This document shows, one piece after another, positions 1 to 10,878 of a stretch of 64,000 nucleotides of DNA; within the stretch, counting starts at the first letter, position 1, and each line of letters opens with the position of its first letter. Made by a program: the position numbers and the translations under genes. The DNA lies in assembly GCA_022059125.1 (NCBI GenBank), contig JAEUWY010000006.1, positions 1,426,001 through 1,490,000 of the forward strand. The letters run 5' to 3'. Origin of the DNA: Corynespora cassiicola (taxonomy: Eukaryota > Ascomycota > Dothideomycetes > Pleosporales > Corynesporascaceae). The notes below the pieces were generated by a model, which was given only the letters and a program-made list of their open reading frames with translations, did not search any database and was not told the DNA's origin.

Positions 1-699
1 GCTGTCGTCGATGCTTTTTTTCTCGATGCGTGTGGGCGCTGGTGGTGAGGGCAGGCGGCGCGCCGATCGGCGTTTGGCGCGATCGGGCTACGCGGTATGG
101 GCGATGCTAGTGCGCCAAGGCCAGATCTTCGTCCTGCGTCATTGACGGCCTCCGCGGCTCACAGCCCTCCCAGCCTAGCACCTGAGCGCCCCATTCACCC
201 TCCTTTCCGCAACGGGACGTCGCAGCCGGCCGCTCTCAAAAGCACCGCTTAGCGACGTCCTTGGGTCTCGACATCCTGGATATCCCGGCACTCCCTGGCA
301 TTCCCTGCGCTCCCTGCGCTCCTTGCGCTCCTGCAACGTCCTCCCCCTCCCCCTCCTCCGCCTGCGCCGGAGATGACTGACAGCCGGAAATGTCGCAATT
401 CGGAACGGCTCACCAGCCACTCTGGGCGGCCGTCGCTTAGAGGCCCTGTGCCTTGTATGCAATTAACTTTTGCGTGCCAGCCACGACTCGACCGCTACTC
501 GACTTTTACGTACGAGCAACGGTGAGATAGCGCGTCCGAGCATCACATGGCAGGCCCGCATGAGCCTCCACCGCCCGCCCTCTACTATCTGACTCTCCGG
601 GGTAAAATAGCCGCCCGTGTCTGCACTGGGTATCGCATCCTGCAAGGCCCGCCTAAAGGCCGAATGTGCCTCTACCCGAGCCCTTCCCTGCACCGCGCC

Positions 700-727
700 A
701 TGTAGGTACGGAGAACCGTACCTACAT
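700..727. repeat. Perfect 12-bp inverted repeat (hairpin)
   Basis: The arm at 700-711 (ATGTAGGTACGG) is exactly complementary to 716-727 (CCGTACCTACAT), with a 4-nt AGAA spacer. It could form a stem-loop in DNA or RNA, or be a palindromic protein-binding site. No gene borders it, so a terminator role is not indicated. Confidence 0.85.
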
Positions 728-2201
728 ACGCAGACGCAGCATCGGAGCCTAGCGCCTAGTAGCAAGGCCCGCCAGCTGTGTACTGCCCACCTACTTCTTT
801 TCCAAGCGCCGACTTTCTGACGCCCGCACCCCCCCTAATACTCCCATGGCCATTATAGCTCTGAGGCCTACTAGCAGCAGTCCCCTCTGCGCTGCCCTTG
901 ATTCGCCCGCGCTGCGAAATGGCAGTGCCGTCTTGTAGCCAGTGGTTTTGTTCCGAGGTGCCTGCACCTGCGGAGATTGGGCTGTAGTTCGCGTTAATGC
1001 AAAGGGGGAAAAGGCCATTCGTTCGCTATCAGTCGCTCGCCCTCGCCGTGATCGTCTCCTCGTTTGAGACCATCTGCTCCAGCTTCGCCTTTGCCTCTGA
1101 CTTCGCCTCGTCCGCGTGGGAAAGGCCAGCCTGGGAAGCCCGGCACGGTCGAGACGAGATGCAGGGAGATCCAAAATAGATGGCGAGATGATCATGTCAG
1201 CTGTCCGGTGCAGGCGTGGGGTATGTGGTACCCGTTATCGTTGTCTATCTTGCCCACTCCACTGTTCTGCCTCCCTCCTTCCCTCCCTCCCTTCAGCCAG
1301 CCAGCCTGCGAGAGAGACGGACCGGGTACCCACAGACGTTTCGGACGTGGACGTGGACGTGGTCTCGCAGAAAGCTGCCTTACCCGTCCCCGCACTGGAC
1401 CCTAGGCGTGCTCTGCGGCGCGCGACTCAGGGAAAAAACGGCACGCCCTCGCTCTCGTCCAAAAGCATGTCACTGCGTCTGCATGGCCAGGCCAAGTGGA
1501 ACTGCAGCCGACTTGCTTGGGCGTGGTTTCCAACATGTACCTGGTATCGATCAATGCTGATCCCATCCGTTTTCCGCTATCAATAGTCGTCGTCGTCTTC
1601 CGTCGTCGTTGGTCTCGCCAGTCGTCGTCGTCGGTCGGCGGACGGCGACGGGGTCCCTGACCATGCCCACGCCCATTTTTTTTTTCCCTTTCTAAAAATT
1701 GAAACATTGTTTTGGCCCTGTACTTGGCCCTTCTGTGCGAGTTCCACATTCTCCCCTAGTGTCCGTCCGAGTTACCCAGACCCATTTGTCCCGAGGTAGT
1801 GCAGTGGCCCAACCATCAGCAGCCAAGGGCGTGCCTTTTGTAATGGTCCCCCCGTCCACAAGCAACAATAAAAAAAGCACCACGCGGAATGATCAGTAAG
1901 AAAAATAAAATAAAAATCCCGCCCGCGCGTATGTGTGCGCCCGCCCGCGCGCCAGAGCAGACGAGAGTACGACTCGGTCTTCCGATACGAGGCTCAAAAC
2001 GCTCATCACCGGCGTCCCCGAACGAGCCAAAAGCCCCGCACACATCAGAACTCTAATTCCGACGCCAACGCCCGCCCGCCGCGGGCCAACCACAAGCGGG
2101 AAACCTGCCTGCCTGCCTGCGAGCAGAGCACGCACGAGACGTGGTGAAACTATGACCCCGAAGCTTGTCGCTGGGCTAGACGGGGACTGGTCAGGGCTGG
2201 A

Positions 2202-2350
2202 TAGGATAGGACAGGACAGGACAGGACGGGACAGGCTGCGCTGGCTCTTGGCTCGGCGGGAATGATCAGCAGGCGTCAGCGGGCGACGGCAGCGGCGAAG
2301 TGGGAGGGAAAGGTGAGGCAAGGTGAGGCAAGGCAAGGCAAGGTCAGGCA
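2202..2350. repeat. Purine-rich pentamer and decamer tandem repeats
   Basis: Two imperfect tandem arrays lie close together: ATAGG/ACAGG units at 2202-2234, and AAGGTGAGGC followed by AAGGC units at 2311-2350. A GAGAGAGAGGGAGAGAG tract follows directly. These are simple-sequence repeats in a non-coding region. Confidence 0.75.
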
Positions 2351-3336
2351 AAGGGGATAGAGAGAGAGGGAGAGAGAGGTACGTTGGGTAGGCTGCCTGC
2401 TTGCGCGACCGCGACCGGGTTATTGCACAAGGGACGGTCGCATCTTGGTCGTGGCTCCGTCCAGCCAGCCAGAGAGGCTCTCCCTCCCTCCCCTCTGCTG
2501 CAACGATGATGCCATGTGAACGTGGCATTTCATCGACAAAATTGCTAGGGCGAACTACTGTACGAGCTTACGCTTCTGGCATATTGCGATGGACAAGTCC
2601 AACGCTGGCCTGGCCCTTTGCCCCCTCCAATCCATACACCGGTCAAAGTCGCATCGCGCTGACATTGTCAGAGTGGTGTTGAGGCCCTCCTTGTTTTTTT
2701 TTTGTGGTTGCTCTTCTCATTCTCACCCCCTTTGTGTATCCACACACATTGGGGCTCGTGGTCGTGAGGCGGATGCTCTCCCTGCTCGTCATCTGGCGAC
2801 TCCACCACTGCATGTGTTCACATGATGATCTTAAGACAGCTGATATTGAGAGGTCAGCAACTAAAATCCCGATGCACCGGGACCGTGTAAGATCATGGGG
2901 GTTGTATTGTTGCGAGAGGCGAGAGAGCGCGTGCTGTAGCTGTCCGCCCCGTCCCCTTCTTCACTTGCATTGCATCGGCGAATAGAGCAGGCTGGGAACT
3001 TTGTTGTGCAGTGGTACGAGAATCTTTTTTGGAGATACACCAACATGGTATCGATGCTCATAATAGACCGACATATTCAAACATGCCAACAAGGGGAAGA
3101 ATCTGGAAGCAAAATACGTGGCCTCCCAAAGATGAATAAACCCAAAAAAATCCCTTTTCGTGAACCATGCCCAGGTCCCAGATGTTCCCAAACATGCAGT
3201 GGCTCGCATATCCCATTAAGAGCCATAATGTATTCCCTGCCAATACAGACCCAGGCCGGGCTCGCTGCGGTCCCTGGCCTCTGGACCAATCGCTCATTAA
3301 AATCGTCGCCTCGTCATGTCAGATCCCGCAAACTTC

Positions 3337-5922
3337 TTAGATCATGATGTATTCCCCGTCAACGCGGTCCATGGCATTTCTCCACCGGAATGCCTGTTGC
3401 TGTGCGCCAAATGCACCTAGCCGGGGCTGCGCCCCTTCCTTCCACCGCTCGTCGTCCTCCTGCCAGACCTTTTCCAGTACCTCCAAGCCGCTGAGGTTGT
3501 TGAAGAAGCCACTCTCACGCTGGATCTCTACGCACCGCTGTCGCACAACAGCGCGGTGCTCCGGATCCACGCATTCTGTCCCAACGAGAAAGAGCGGCCA
3601 GAGGAGGAATTTATTGACGCAACTCGTGATGCCAATGTGCGCTATGTGATAGAGGCCCCTGGAGACGAGTTCCTGGAAGTTTGGCGCACTGGACGGGGGT
3701 GTGGGATCTGCCAACCTCTCGGTGTAGAGCAGCGCTGCGTAGCGAAAGCTCTCGCTAATGTGCAACAGCGCCGACTGTTCCGGTGAAAGCGTAAACATGG
3801 ATGTTGCCGATCCAGCTTCGGTCGGCATCTCGAATTCCCAGTCTTGCAGTCGAGTGCGAATGTCGTTCCATTCGGTCCAGAAAGTGGTCCGCGCATCGTC
3901 GGGTGTGGGCGTCAGTGGGCTTACAGGCTCATACAGTGGCGTGCCCCAACCGTTGCCATCGAGGTGGTCAAAGTTGAAGGAATAGAAATCGTTTTGTCGT
4001 TTCGGTCGTGGCGAGGCCTGCGGCGTTGTATCGTTTTCCCTAACAGGCCGGTTTTGACTCAGAAGGTTCAGCCGCCCCAGCCTAGCAATGAGTTTGAATA
4101 GACGCCCCTCACAACCGGCCAGATGCTCCAATGCGCCCAAGTTTGCTGTTAAATTCATCATATCTAGAGAATCGCCCTGGACCTCCGTTTCGCGGTCGTT
4201 GACCGCGCTACTCATAACATCAAACCAAGTAAAGAACAATTCAATCCACCCAACGAAATTTGACTGCACGCTTCGGTCGCGCATGCTTAGCAGCTTCTGC
4301 ACTCCGGCGAGCTGCGTCTTGAACTTGGTGAATCCCGAGTCGCAGACGTGGAAGAGGCAAAGAATGAGTAGGGTGGCCAAGACGGAGTCGTCCTGCGCTC
4401 CGCTTGGGTCCGCCAACTGTCGGTTAAGCAGGGCGATGGACCGGGTCTTGTAGTGCTTCTCCTCGTTGGAAGGTTCACCGTGCATCTCTCGCAGCTCCTG
4501 GGCCGTCATTTGAGAGTAGGCATGGTCGGGAAGTAACCGGGAATCCTGGGGGAGGCTGAGGCGGCGGCCCTCGATGCCTCCCCGCATGCGGATATTGTTG
4601 GTTGCGAGTGCTGCGAGAGCGTTCTGCAGGCCCTCGCTCCTCATGGCTAGATGCATCACGTGCATCCGGTAAGGGTTTGTGGGACCATCAAAAGCCACCA
4701 GGACCGAACATATGAACTTGTCGTAGTAATGGAGCAGGTAGTGCATCCGCGGGGAAAGGGGCGTAGCGATGAAAAGACTCTGAGGGATCGAAGTGGTGAG
4801 CGCGAGTTCGTTTAGAGACAAGGGGCCAGAACCATTGGAAGACATACCCTCCGAGGGGAGATAGGAAAATCCTGACTGAGGCAACCCATTGAGGTTCGAG
4901 CTCATTTCTCCCTCAATGAAAATATCTGGAAAAGTCGGCGGGCCCATGCTGTGCTGGCCGGAGCTGACTTCGGAAAAGTCTTGCACGCTCTGATCCGAGC
5001 TGATGCTAGAGCTAACGTCGTCGGCCATGGGCAGCGTGCGCGGCGCCTCGTGGTGGTAATGGAAGTTCTCCATGGAGTTCATGTGCGTCTGGTCATGGAA
5101 GACGAGAGAAGAATAGTGGGGAACAGAAGACTCGGAGAAAGGAAATTCATCAGCGGGAGTGTGAGGGAATTCTCCAGGGGAAGGAAAGTCGCTGTCACTG
5201 TATGTGCCGAGCGAAGCGGATGACGCAGAGAGACCATTGTCGTCGTAAGGCACTGCAAGAGAGGTGTGCAGGCGCTGCAGCGGCCCCCGGGGTAGGTGAG
5301 GGCGCCTTAATTTGGATGAATACGGATGAAACGGATCCACGTGCTCCCCATAACCGGGGATCGCATTACCCATGGGAGTGGAGGGCGAGGGGATCGGGAT
5401 TGGGCTCGTAGCGCCAAAGTATTGGTAATCCTGTGGGGCAGAATACATCGGGCTTGTAGGGCTCCTGGGCGAGTGGACATTGAAGTCGACGCTGCCGATG
5501 CTCCCTCGAGCCTCGAACTTGGTAGGGCCCTGCTGAGCGGCGGCGGCGGCGGCAGAAGCGGCGGCGGTCGAGGCATTCGAAGCCTGCGACTTGGTGTCTT
5601 GCGAGGTGTTGGTGTTGTTCTGGGTGGGCGACTTGGCCACGGGCAAAGACATGCCTCGAAGCTTGCCACGGCTGGCCACTCCTACTCCCCAAGTCAAGGT
5701 GGTGCGGTAACCAGAGCATTCTTTGCCAATCTCTATGCACTGGCCGCAGTAGGGACGTCGACGGTCGCACTTTATCTGACGCTTCCTGCAGGCAAAGCAG
5801 TCCTCGCTGGCGCCTGTTGCGGGCGCTCTTCTTCTTCGCTTCCGGGGAGCGGCAGAGGCGTTGTTGGCGGTGGTGTTCTCTGGCTTCTGGGCCTCGGGGG
5901 CCTGGGTGGCAGGTGACGACAT
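3337..5922 (-). CDS. Zn2Cys6 transcription factor, PRO1/ADV-1/NosA-RosA-like
   Basis: Single-exon gene of 861 residues. The in-frame codons upstream of 5922 begin with TTG, so the first ATG is at 5922. After a basic stretch (about residues 27-33) comes a complete C6 binuclear zinc finger, Cys42-x2-Cys-x6-Cys-x6-Cys-x2-Cys-x6-Cys69. Directly behind it is a GYRTTLTWGVGVASRGKLRG block, which I associate with the PRO1/ADV-1 and NosA/RosA regulators of sexual development. The middle is low-complexity (poly-Ala encoded near 5540-5560, Ser/Pro-rich). The C-terminal half has the helical profile of the Fungal_trans_2 domain, including a segment with HYYDKFICSVLVAFDGPTNP. The expected role is a nuclear DNA-binding regulator. 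The zinc finger and family are clear; which paralogue this is (PRO1, NosA or RosA) is inference. No intron is needed. Confidence 0.9.
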   Translation of the reverse strand: MSSPATQAPEAQKPENTTANNASAAPRKRRRRAPATGASEDCFACRKRQIKCDRRRPYCGQCIEIGKECSGYRTTLTWGVGVASRGKLRGMSLPVAKSPTQNNTNTSQDTKSQASNASTAAASAAAAAAQQGPTKFEARGSIGSVDFNVHSPRSPTSPMYSAPQDYQYFGATSPIPIPSPSTPMGNAIPGYGEHVDPFHPYSSKLRRPHLPRGPLQRLHTSLAVPYDDNGLSASSASLGTYSDSDFPSPGEFPHTPADEFPFSESSVPHYSSLVFHDQTHMNSMENFHYHHEAPRTLPMADDVSSSISSDQSVQDFSEVSSGQHSMGPPTFPDIFIEGEMSSNLNGLPQSGFSYLPSEGMSSNGSGPLSLNELALTTSIPQSLFIATPLSPRMHYLLHYYDKFICSVLVAFDGPTNPYRMHVMHLAMRSEGLQNALAALATNNIRMRGGIEGRRLSLPQDSRLLPDHAYSQMTAQELREMHGEPSNEEKHYKTRSIALLNRQLADPSGAQDDSVLATLLILCLFHVCDSGFTKFKTQLAGVQKLLSMRDRSVQSNFVGWIELFFTWFDVMSSAVNDRETEVQGDSLDMMNLTANLGALEHLAGCEGRLFKLIARLGRLNLLSQNRPVRENDTTPQASPRPKRQNDFYSFNFDHLDGNGWGTPLYEPVSPLTPTPDDARTTFWTEWNDIRTRLQDWEFEMPTEAGSATSMFTLSPEQSALLHISESFRYAALLYTERLADPTPPSSAPNFQELVSRGLYHIAHIGITSCVNKFLLWPLFLVGTECVDPEHRAVVRQRCVEIQRESGFFNNLSGLEVLEKVWQEDDERWKEGAQPRLGAFGAQQQAFRWRNAMDRVDGEYIMI

Positions 5923-7450
5923 GACTGGTAGGTGGGAGAGAGGATATGGACACAAGGCTATTGCAGACGTCTGATACAACGTAGCATGGACAGTCGGGTG
6001 GGGAGGAGGAATGGTGTAAAGGGAATAGACAAAGGTACGAGGGGCAAATCTCAATGGAGGATAGAAAGGCGCGTCACGGTGGGTATTATTTAGCTGTAGG
6101 AGAGAGCTTGGTCCTAGTTCCTGATAAGATCAGGGCTGGGAACAGGGCAGTGGAAGCGCCAAGGGGTTGCATACCGCGGCAGGATGAACACTAGGATATT
6201 AACAGAGTGACCGCGGTCATCGTGAAGGAGTGCGACAGGGCCGCCGCCGTGTCCGCAGCGAAGCTTCTGTGGCGAGCAAGACGGCTTGGGAGTAGATGCA
6301 TCTTACCCCTACCGCCGCACCCCACACATGGCGGCGAATTGCACGGCCGAGAACCAGAAGACGGGCCAAGTTCGACGTTACATCGGCTGTCGCTTCCTCT
6401 GCAGCCTAGAGGGGTGCTGTGGTGGAGGGACGCACGACGGAGAGGGCTTAACGCCACAGGCCGTGGGCCAATCGAGGACATGAGATCGACCGGACGCTAA
6501 AGTCGAAATCTCGGAGCAAGCAACGGCTTCAGCCATTAGGAGTCCGCTGGCAGCCAGGGTCAAGGCGGCGGTCGAGCATGGGCGAAGCCACTGCTGGTGC
6601 TCGGTGCCAAGAGGGAGGTGCATATGGCGAATCGCATGCATCGACGGAGCCGACCGACGCCCCATGGGCGATAGCTCAGCGCGATAGTTGGACGTGGTCG
6701 CAACGGGCGCCTGCAAAGGAACATGTATGGAACGCTTCTAGCTGGCGTCCAGACGAGCCGCAAGTTGCAGCGTGCCGGCTCGCAAGCGTGCGGGCAGGCG
6801 GGCAGGCGGGCGGGCAGGCAGGCCAGCAGCAGCAAGGCGGGCGGAGGGCTCTGACGAGTTGCGACCATGGTCTGGTGGTGAGGAGGGCAGAGTCAGGCAC
6901 CTCTCTGGACCCCGCACACCAACACCGGCGGGCCAGCGATCGCTTGCAGTCTGGCGGCGCATGCTGGCCTGGCGTGGTGGTGATGGCAAACATAGGACAG
7001 GTCCCGGAGGATGGTACTGGTAATTTGCAATTTGCCGCAGAACACGGCGGATCCGCGAACACCAGGCTGGCGACGGACAGTGGGCAGCGTGCAGAGGGGG
7101 ACAGACAGGCGCGTGGTGTCGGTGCTCTGGCAGGCCTGGAGACGGCCCTGGGCGCCCTGAAGCCTGTCCTGGAGCGAGGCCTGGGGCCCTGGAGGCCTGG
7201 AGGCCTGGCTGGTGCCCTGGCTGGTGTCCTTGCTGGTGCCCTGGAGGGTGCGGCGAATGACATGGGCGCGCGCCATATTCTTGCTTGGAGGGCCTCGAGG
7301 CTCGGAAGAGCACACGCCCGCTGCAGTGGAGGGCATGGGCCGGGAGGGCAGGGGCTGGGATCGGTCAGTAGGAGGGTGTCCTGGGCGTGCTGCTGGCGTG
7401 CTGGCGCGCTGGCGTGCCGGCGTGGTCTGTGGTGGTCTGCGGCGGGCGGC

Positions 7451-7480
7451 GGTGGGCTGCGGTGGGCTGCGGTGGGCTGC
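7451..7480. repeat. 10-bp tandem repeat GTGGGCTGCG x3
   Basis: Three exact head-to-tail copies of GTGGGCTGCG lie inside a longer G-rich, imperfectly repetitive tract (about 7130-7480). Related decamers (GCTGCGAAGG) recur near 7657-7680. Confidence 0.85.
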
Positions 7481-7695
7481 GCGGTGGTCCTGTTCCTGCT
7501 CGTCGCCTGCTCCGCAGCAAAGTGAAAGGTGGGCGCATCCGCTCCGCTGGGACGCTGACTTGATAACGCAAACGGGCCTGATGTGAACAACATATGACCA
7601 CCCGCATCTCGTGCACAGCAATCGCCAACCCCCACGGCAGCGGGCATGCGAGAGGCTGCGAAGGGCTGCGAAGGGCTGCGGAGGCATGGCTGGAC

Positions 7696-7697
<2 letters not shown>

Positions 7698-7726
<29 letters not shown>
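7698..7726. repeat. (CTG)n microsatellite, about 9.7 units
   Basis: Uninterrupted CTG run. It lies in a region with no supported gene, so it appears to be a non-coding microsatellite. Confidence 0.9.
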
Positions 7727-10676
7727 ACCACCCACCCTCAACACCATTCCTTCTGCTATCCCTCCTCCCCCCTCAGCTGCGCTGCTGCGCTGCTAAGACA
7801 CCCCCTACGTCAGCCCGCCAGCCCGCCCGCCCGCTGCTGGCTCTGCGCTGTCGCGACGGCCGCTCGGCCAATTTCGTGCAGCGCTGGCGCGCATTTGCTT
7901 GTTATCGCCATCACCGTCGCTGTCGCGCTGCGCCGTGCCGTCCACAGCCACGGTGCGCCCCGCGTCCCTCTTGCTTTTCGACCGTCATGGTCCGCCTCCC
8001 CTCCCCCCAATCGCGCTCCCGCCGACGACCGAGGAACTGCTGCGCTGCGGTGCGCTGCTATGCTGTGCTGTGCTGTGCTGCGCGCGAGCGCTGTTGCTTT
8101 CCGCCCCCGGGGACGTGCACGTGAGGTCATTGGAGAGTAAGACACGCATCGGCGACAGGCACGTCTTGGGCATGCTGCCAGTGGGGGACCCGGTTGGAGC
8201 CACTCAGCGTTTTGTTCTTACCCAACTGTCACTCCAGCGCCCCGTCAGCAGACGTCTGGTTTGGTACGGGACAGGGGGGTGGGTCCGCGATGCGCTGCTG
8301 CTCCTCCTGCTGCTGCTAGCCGTCTGTACCTGACGACGCCGATGGCAGCTGGCCTGGCTCGTCTCTGCTCAAGCCTGCGGGGTAACGAGATGGCGGCTGG
8401 GGCATGCGGGTCCAGCATCGTCGCAATCGTCGCTCGCCGCTGCCCATGGTGGCATTTTGCACATCATGCCATACTGCTGCCCTCGTGCTTTTCCATCGAG
8501 CACGTCACCAGCGCTGATGACTGCCGCTTAGCTCCCTCCAGCGCCCAGCCCTCCTCAGGGAACAAGATCCGCCAACACCACCCAGACTCTCGTTCGCCTT
8601 GACTCGCTATCAGAGAGCCTCATGCGGGGACGTCGGCCCAGCTTTGTGCCGGCAACCACGGCAACTAGGACGAGATGGGTCTTGATAGGGAGCGCCAGCG
8701 GCTACTGAGAGCCATGTCCCTAGTGCCTCAGCTGCGGATGGGGACTCCTGGCTTTGCCCTGCCACCTCGACCCTTGAGCCGTAGCTAAAAACTAACCCTG
8801 GAGTGTGAGCTGTGAGCGTAGAGGAAAATCACCACGTCGAGTGCTCTAGACAATCGCACCCTGGCTGCCGTCCACAGCTCGCCTTACGAGACAATGCGGA
8901 GGCCTCTTAGCGACCCTGTCACCACCCTTCGGCATTACTGAAATGCCGCCCAGTTTTTTTTTCCGGGTGCGATGCTGAAAACAGTCTTCGCTTCGAGCCT
9001 TTTTTTTTTTCTCGCACTCTGGCCAGGGCCTTCGACATGTGAGAAATTTCAAAAGCCGGCGGAGTTTCTCGTCGTAAATCTGGCCATCTTGCCGGCTCTT
9101 TGAAAAGATGTATTGCCATATGAGCAACCGCCTCGGCAGCTCGAATCCCCGGTACGCTCCGAGGACCTCCATCGTTCCTTGGGCGCGACCGCAACCCCGC
9201 CACGCCCTGATGTTGGTGCGTGCCGCCGGTTCGAACGCATCTTGCAAGCTGTACCAATCGTTGGAGCTGGGCCGTCGACGGCTGCGCGAGTCACGAAAAC
9301 GGGTTTCCGTATCTCATTTTCCGGAGGAATGATTCTGCGAAGAAGCGGTCAGGGTATCGCACATGGAGCTTTTCGGAGCACAAGACAGCCGGAGGGCCGT
9401 TGGTTGATTTGGCGGGCAGCTAGTCGGTTTAGCCTCGCGCTTTGAATAGACTCTGCACGTGATGGCGGTCCGACGCCAGCTAATCTTCTTCAGGCTTGGC
9501 GGCGCGGTGCCTTAATTCAACAACAATATCGCAGTGGAAACCGAGCTCCATGTCTGTTCGCGTGCTTTTGAAGAAAATGGTCTCATTAGTCCCTGCTACC
9601 CTGTTTTCCTGTTTTCCTTCCTCCCGCAAGAACGCCTTTTCTCCGGCTCCAATGCCCAACGGTCCGATCGCTCGTATTGCCGTCAGGGACCTGGTCCTAC
9701 CCAGGTACTGCATTCAGACGAGGTCCCGACTACGACGCTGCAAGTCTGCGCTGATAATTGACAGCGATTAGTATTGATTTTTCTTCTCCATTATGAGCGT
9801 GGCTCCGTGATTCTAAACGCTAGTAGGTACGCCAATGCTGGATGCCAAAAGGCCACGCCAGCACTCGGGTCTCTCGGAGCCATCATGCTCTGTTTTTCCT
9901 CCCCATTCTCTTGAAAATGTTGGCACACTTGACAGCCCGACACAACAGTGGACCGCCAAGTAGCTGATACACGTCAGTGCCTTGGGCCGGAACGATGCGA
10001 CTGTCCACACCATGTCCGTCTTTTCCTTCGGACGCTGTCACAACCGAGGGTCGGGCTGAAAATGAAACTGCAAAAGTCCGTCATGATCGCATTTTGGTAA
10101 ACAAAATCCCATTTCCCCTGACGGTTGTCCTTGGACACCTGGGGGTTTGAGGCTGCGGCGCTACCCTCATCGGTGTTCTGAAACCTCGCTTGCCTCGCAT
10201 GCTGAACACTAGCCCGCTTCCATGAGCTCATTATACTGCATTGAGCTGCTTTTCAGCTCCCATTCCTCCTGTGGCTAGGTCTGCTACATGGTCTCTAACG
10301 AACAACGCTGGCCAAGAGTTTCATTGGACGGCCCAGCTCAGCTCGCATCATTTCAATCATTTTCACATTTCCCACGCCTCCCATTGGCCATCTTTTCCAC
10401 ATCTTCGCAAAATCCTTAGGCTGGCCAGGCTCTCATTCGCAGCCACACCTGTATGTCGACGCCATAACAGCTGTCCGTGTTCGAGAGTTGTGGGGAACAT
10501 TCTTGTCACCGCCCCATAACTGCTACCCCGTCAAGCCTGTCCGCCTCAAGGCAACTTTCGTCAGTGGGGAGTTTGATGCATTCGGAATTGGATCAAACAG
10601 TTCCAAGAACTGCAAGCCCCTACACCCAGTAGCTGGGTCCTTTCTAGAATTCATGTGGTCATAACGCCTGGAGGAG

Positions 10677-10683
10677 TATATAT
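10677..10683 (+). promoter_or_regulatory. TATA box of the 10879 gene
   Basis: TATATAT within GAGTATATATCC, about 196 bp upstream of the ATG. It is followed by a pyrimidine-rich, CAAC-containing leader typical of strongly expressed fungal genes. Confidence 0.55.
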
Positions 10684-10878
10684 CCATTGCCCTGCTGGGC
10701 TCTGTTATTCCTGCACTCACTACAATCTCATCTCTAATCAACAACTGTCCTCCGTGCCGTGCACCTTTTTTTCATTCCTTTCTTGAGCTGAGCTCTATCA
10801 CTTTCGCTAGATACTGGTTGTCAACCTTTCCAATCCCTTGGTCACTTTTTTTTCCAGCAAGACGAATCGATCGCCATA

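Larger units (their letters stand above)
1..3336. other. Intergenic, GC-rich, no supportable gene
   Basis: About 3.3 kb without a credible gene. The open frames on both strands are Arg/Pro/Ser-rich shadows of GC-rich sequence and lack recognisable domains. The stretch holds a perfect 12-bp hairpin (700-727), TCG/CGT-rich microsatellite-like sequence near 1585-1650, pentamer repeats near 2200-2350 and several poly-T tracts. Part of 3000-3336 is probably the 3' flank of the minus-strand regulator that ends at 3337. Confidence 0.6.
5923..10878. other. Long intergenic region with low-complexity GC-rich core
   Basis: About 5 kb between the divergently transcribed regulator (-) and the repeat protein (+). 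The first few hundred bases should contain the regulator's promoter and 5' UTR. From 6560 to 8140, long frames are open on both strands at once, but they encode only Ala/Pro/Arg/Gly-rich or poly-Ala/poly-Cys sequence derived from CTG, GGCAGGCG and GTGGGCTGCG repeats; I reject them as genes. 8600-10200 shows only short frames and poly-T tracts. The last 200 bases hold the TATA box and leader of the 10879 gene. Confidence 0.6.

Noticed and set aside
1893..2528. 211-codon minus-strand frame with Ser/Leu/Pro repeats
   Set aside because: Arises from the ACAGG/AAGGC simple repeats; no domain, no promoter and no sensible start.
6578..7731. Long open frames on both strands (315 and 351 codons)
   Set aside because: Both are low-complexity translations of GC-rich tandem repeats and overlap almost completely; at most one could be real and neither has a domain or splice support.
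9220..9245. GGTTCGAAC sequence resembling a tRNA B-box
   Set aside because: It does not fit GGTTCGANNCC, and no matching A-box, acceptor stem or anticodon arm could be found nearby.
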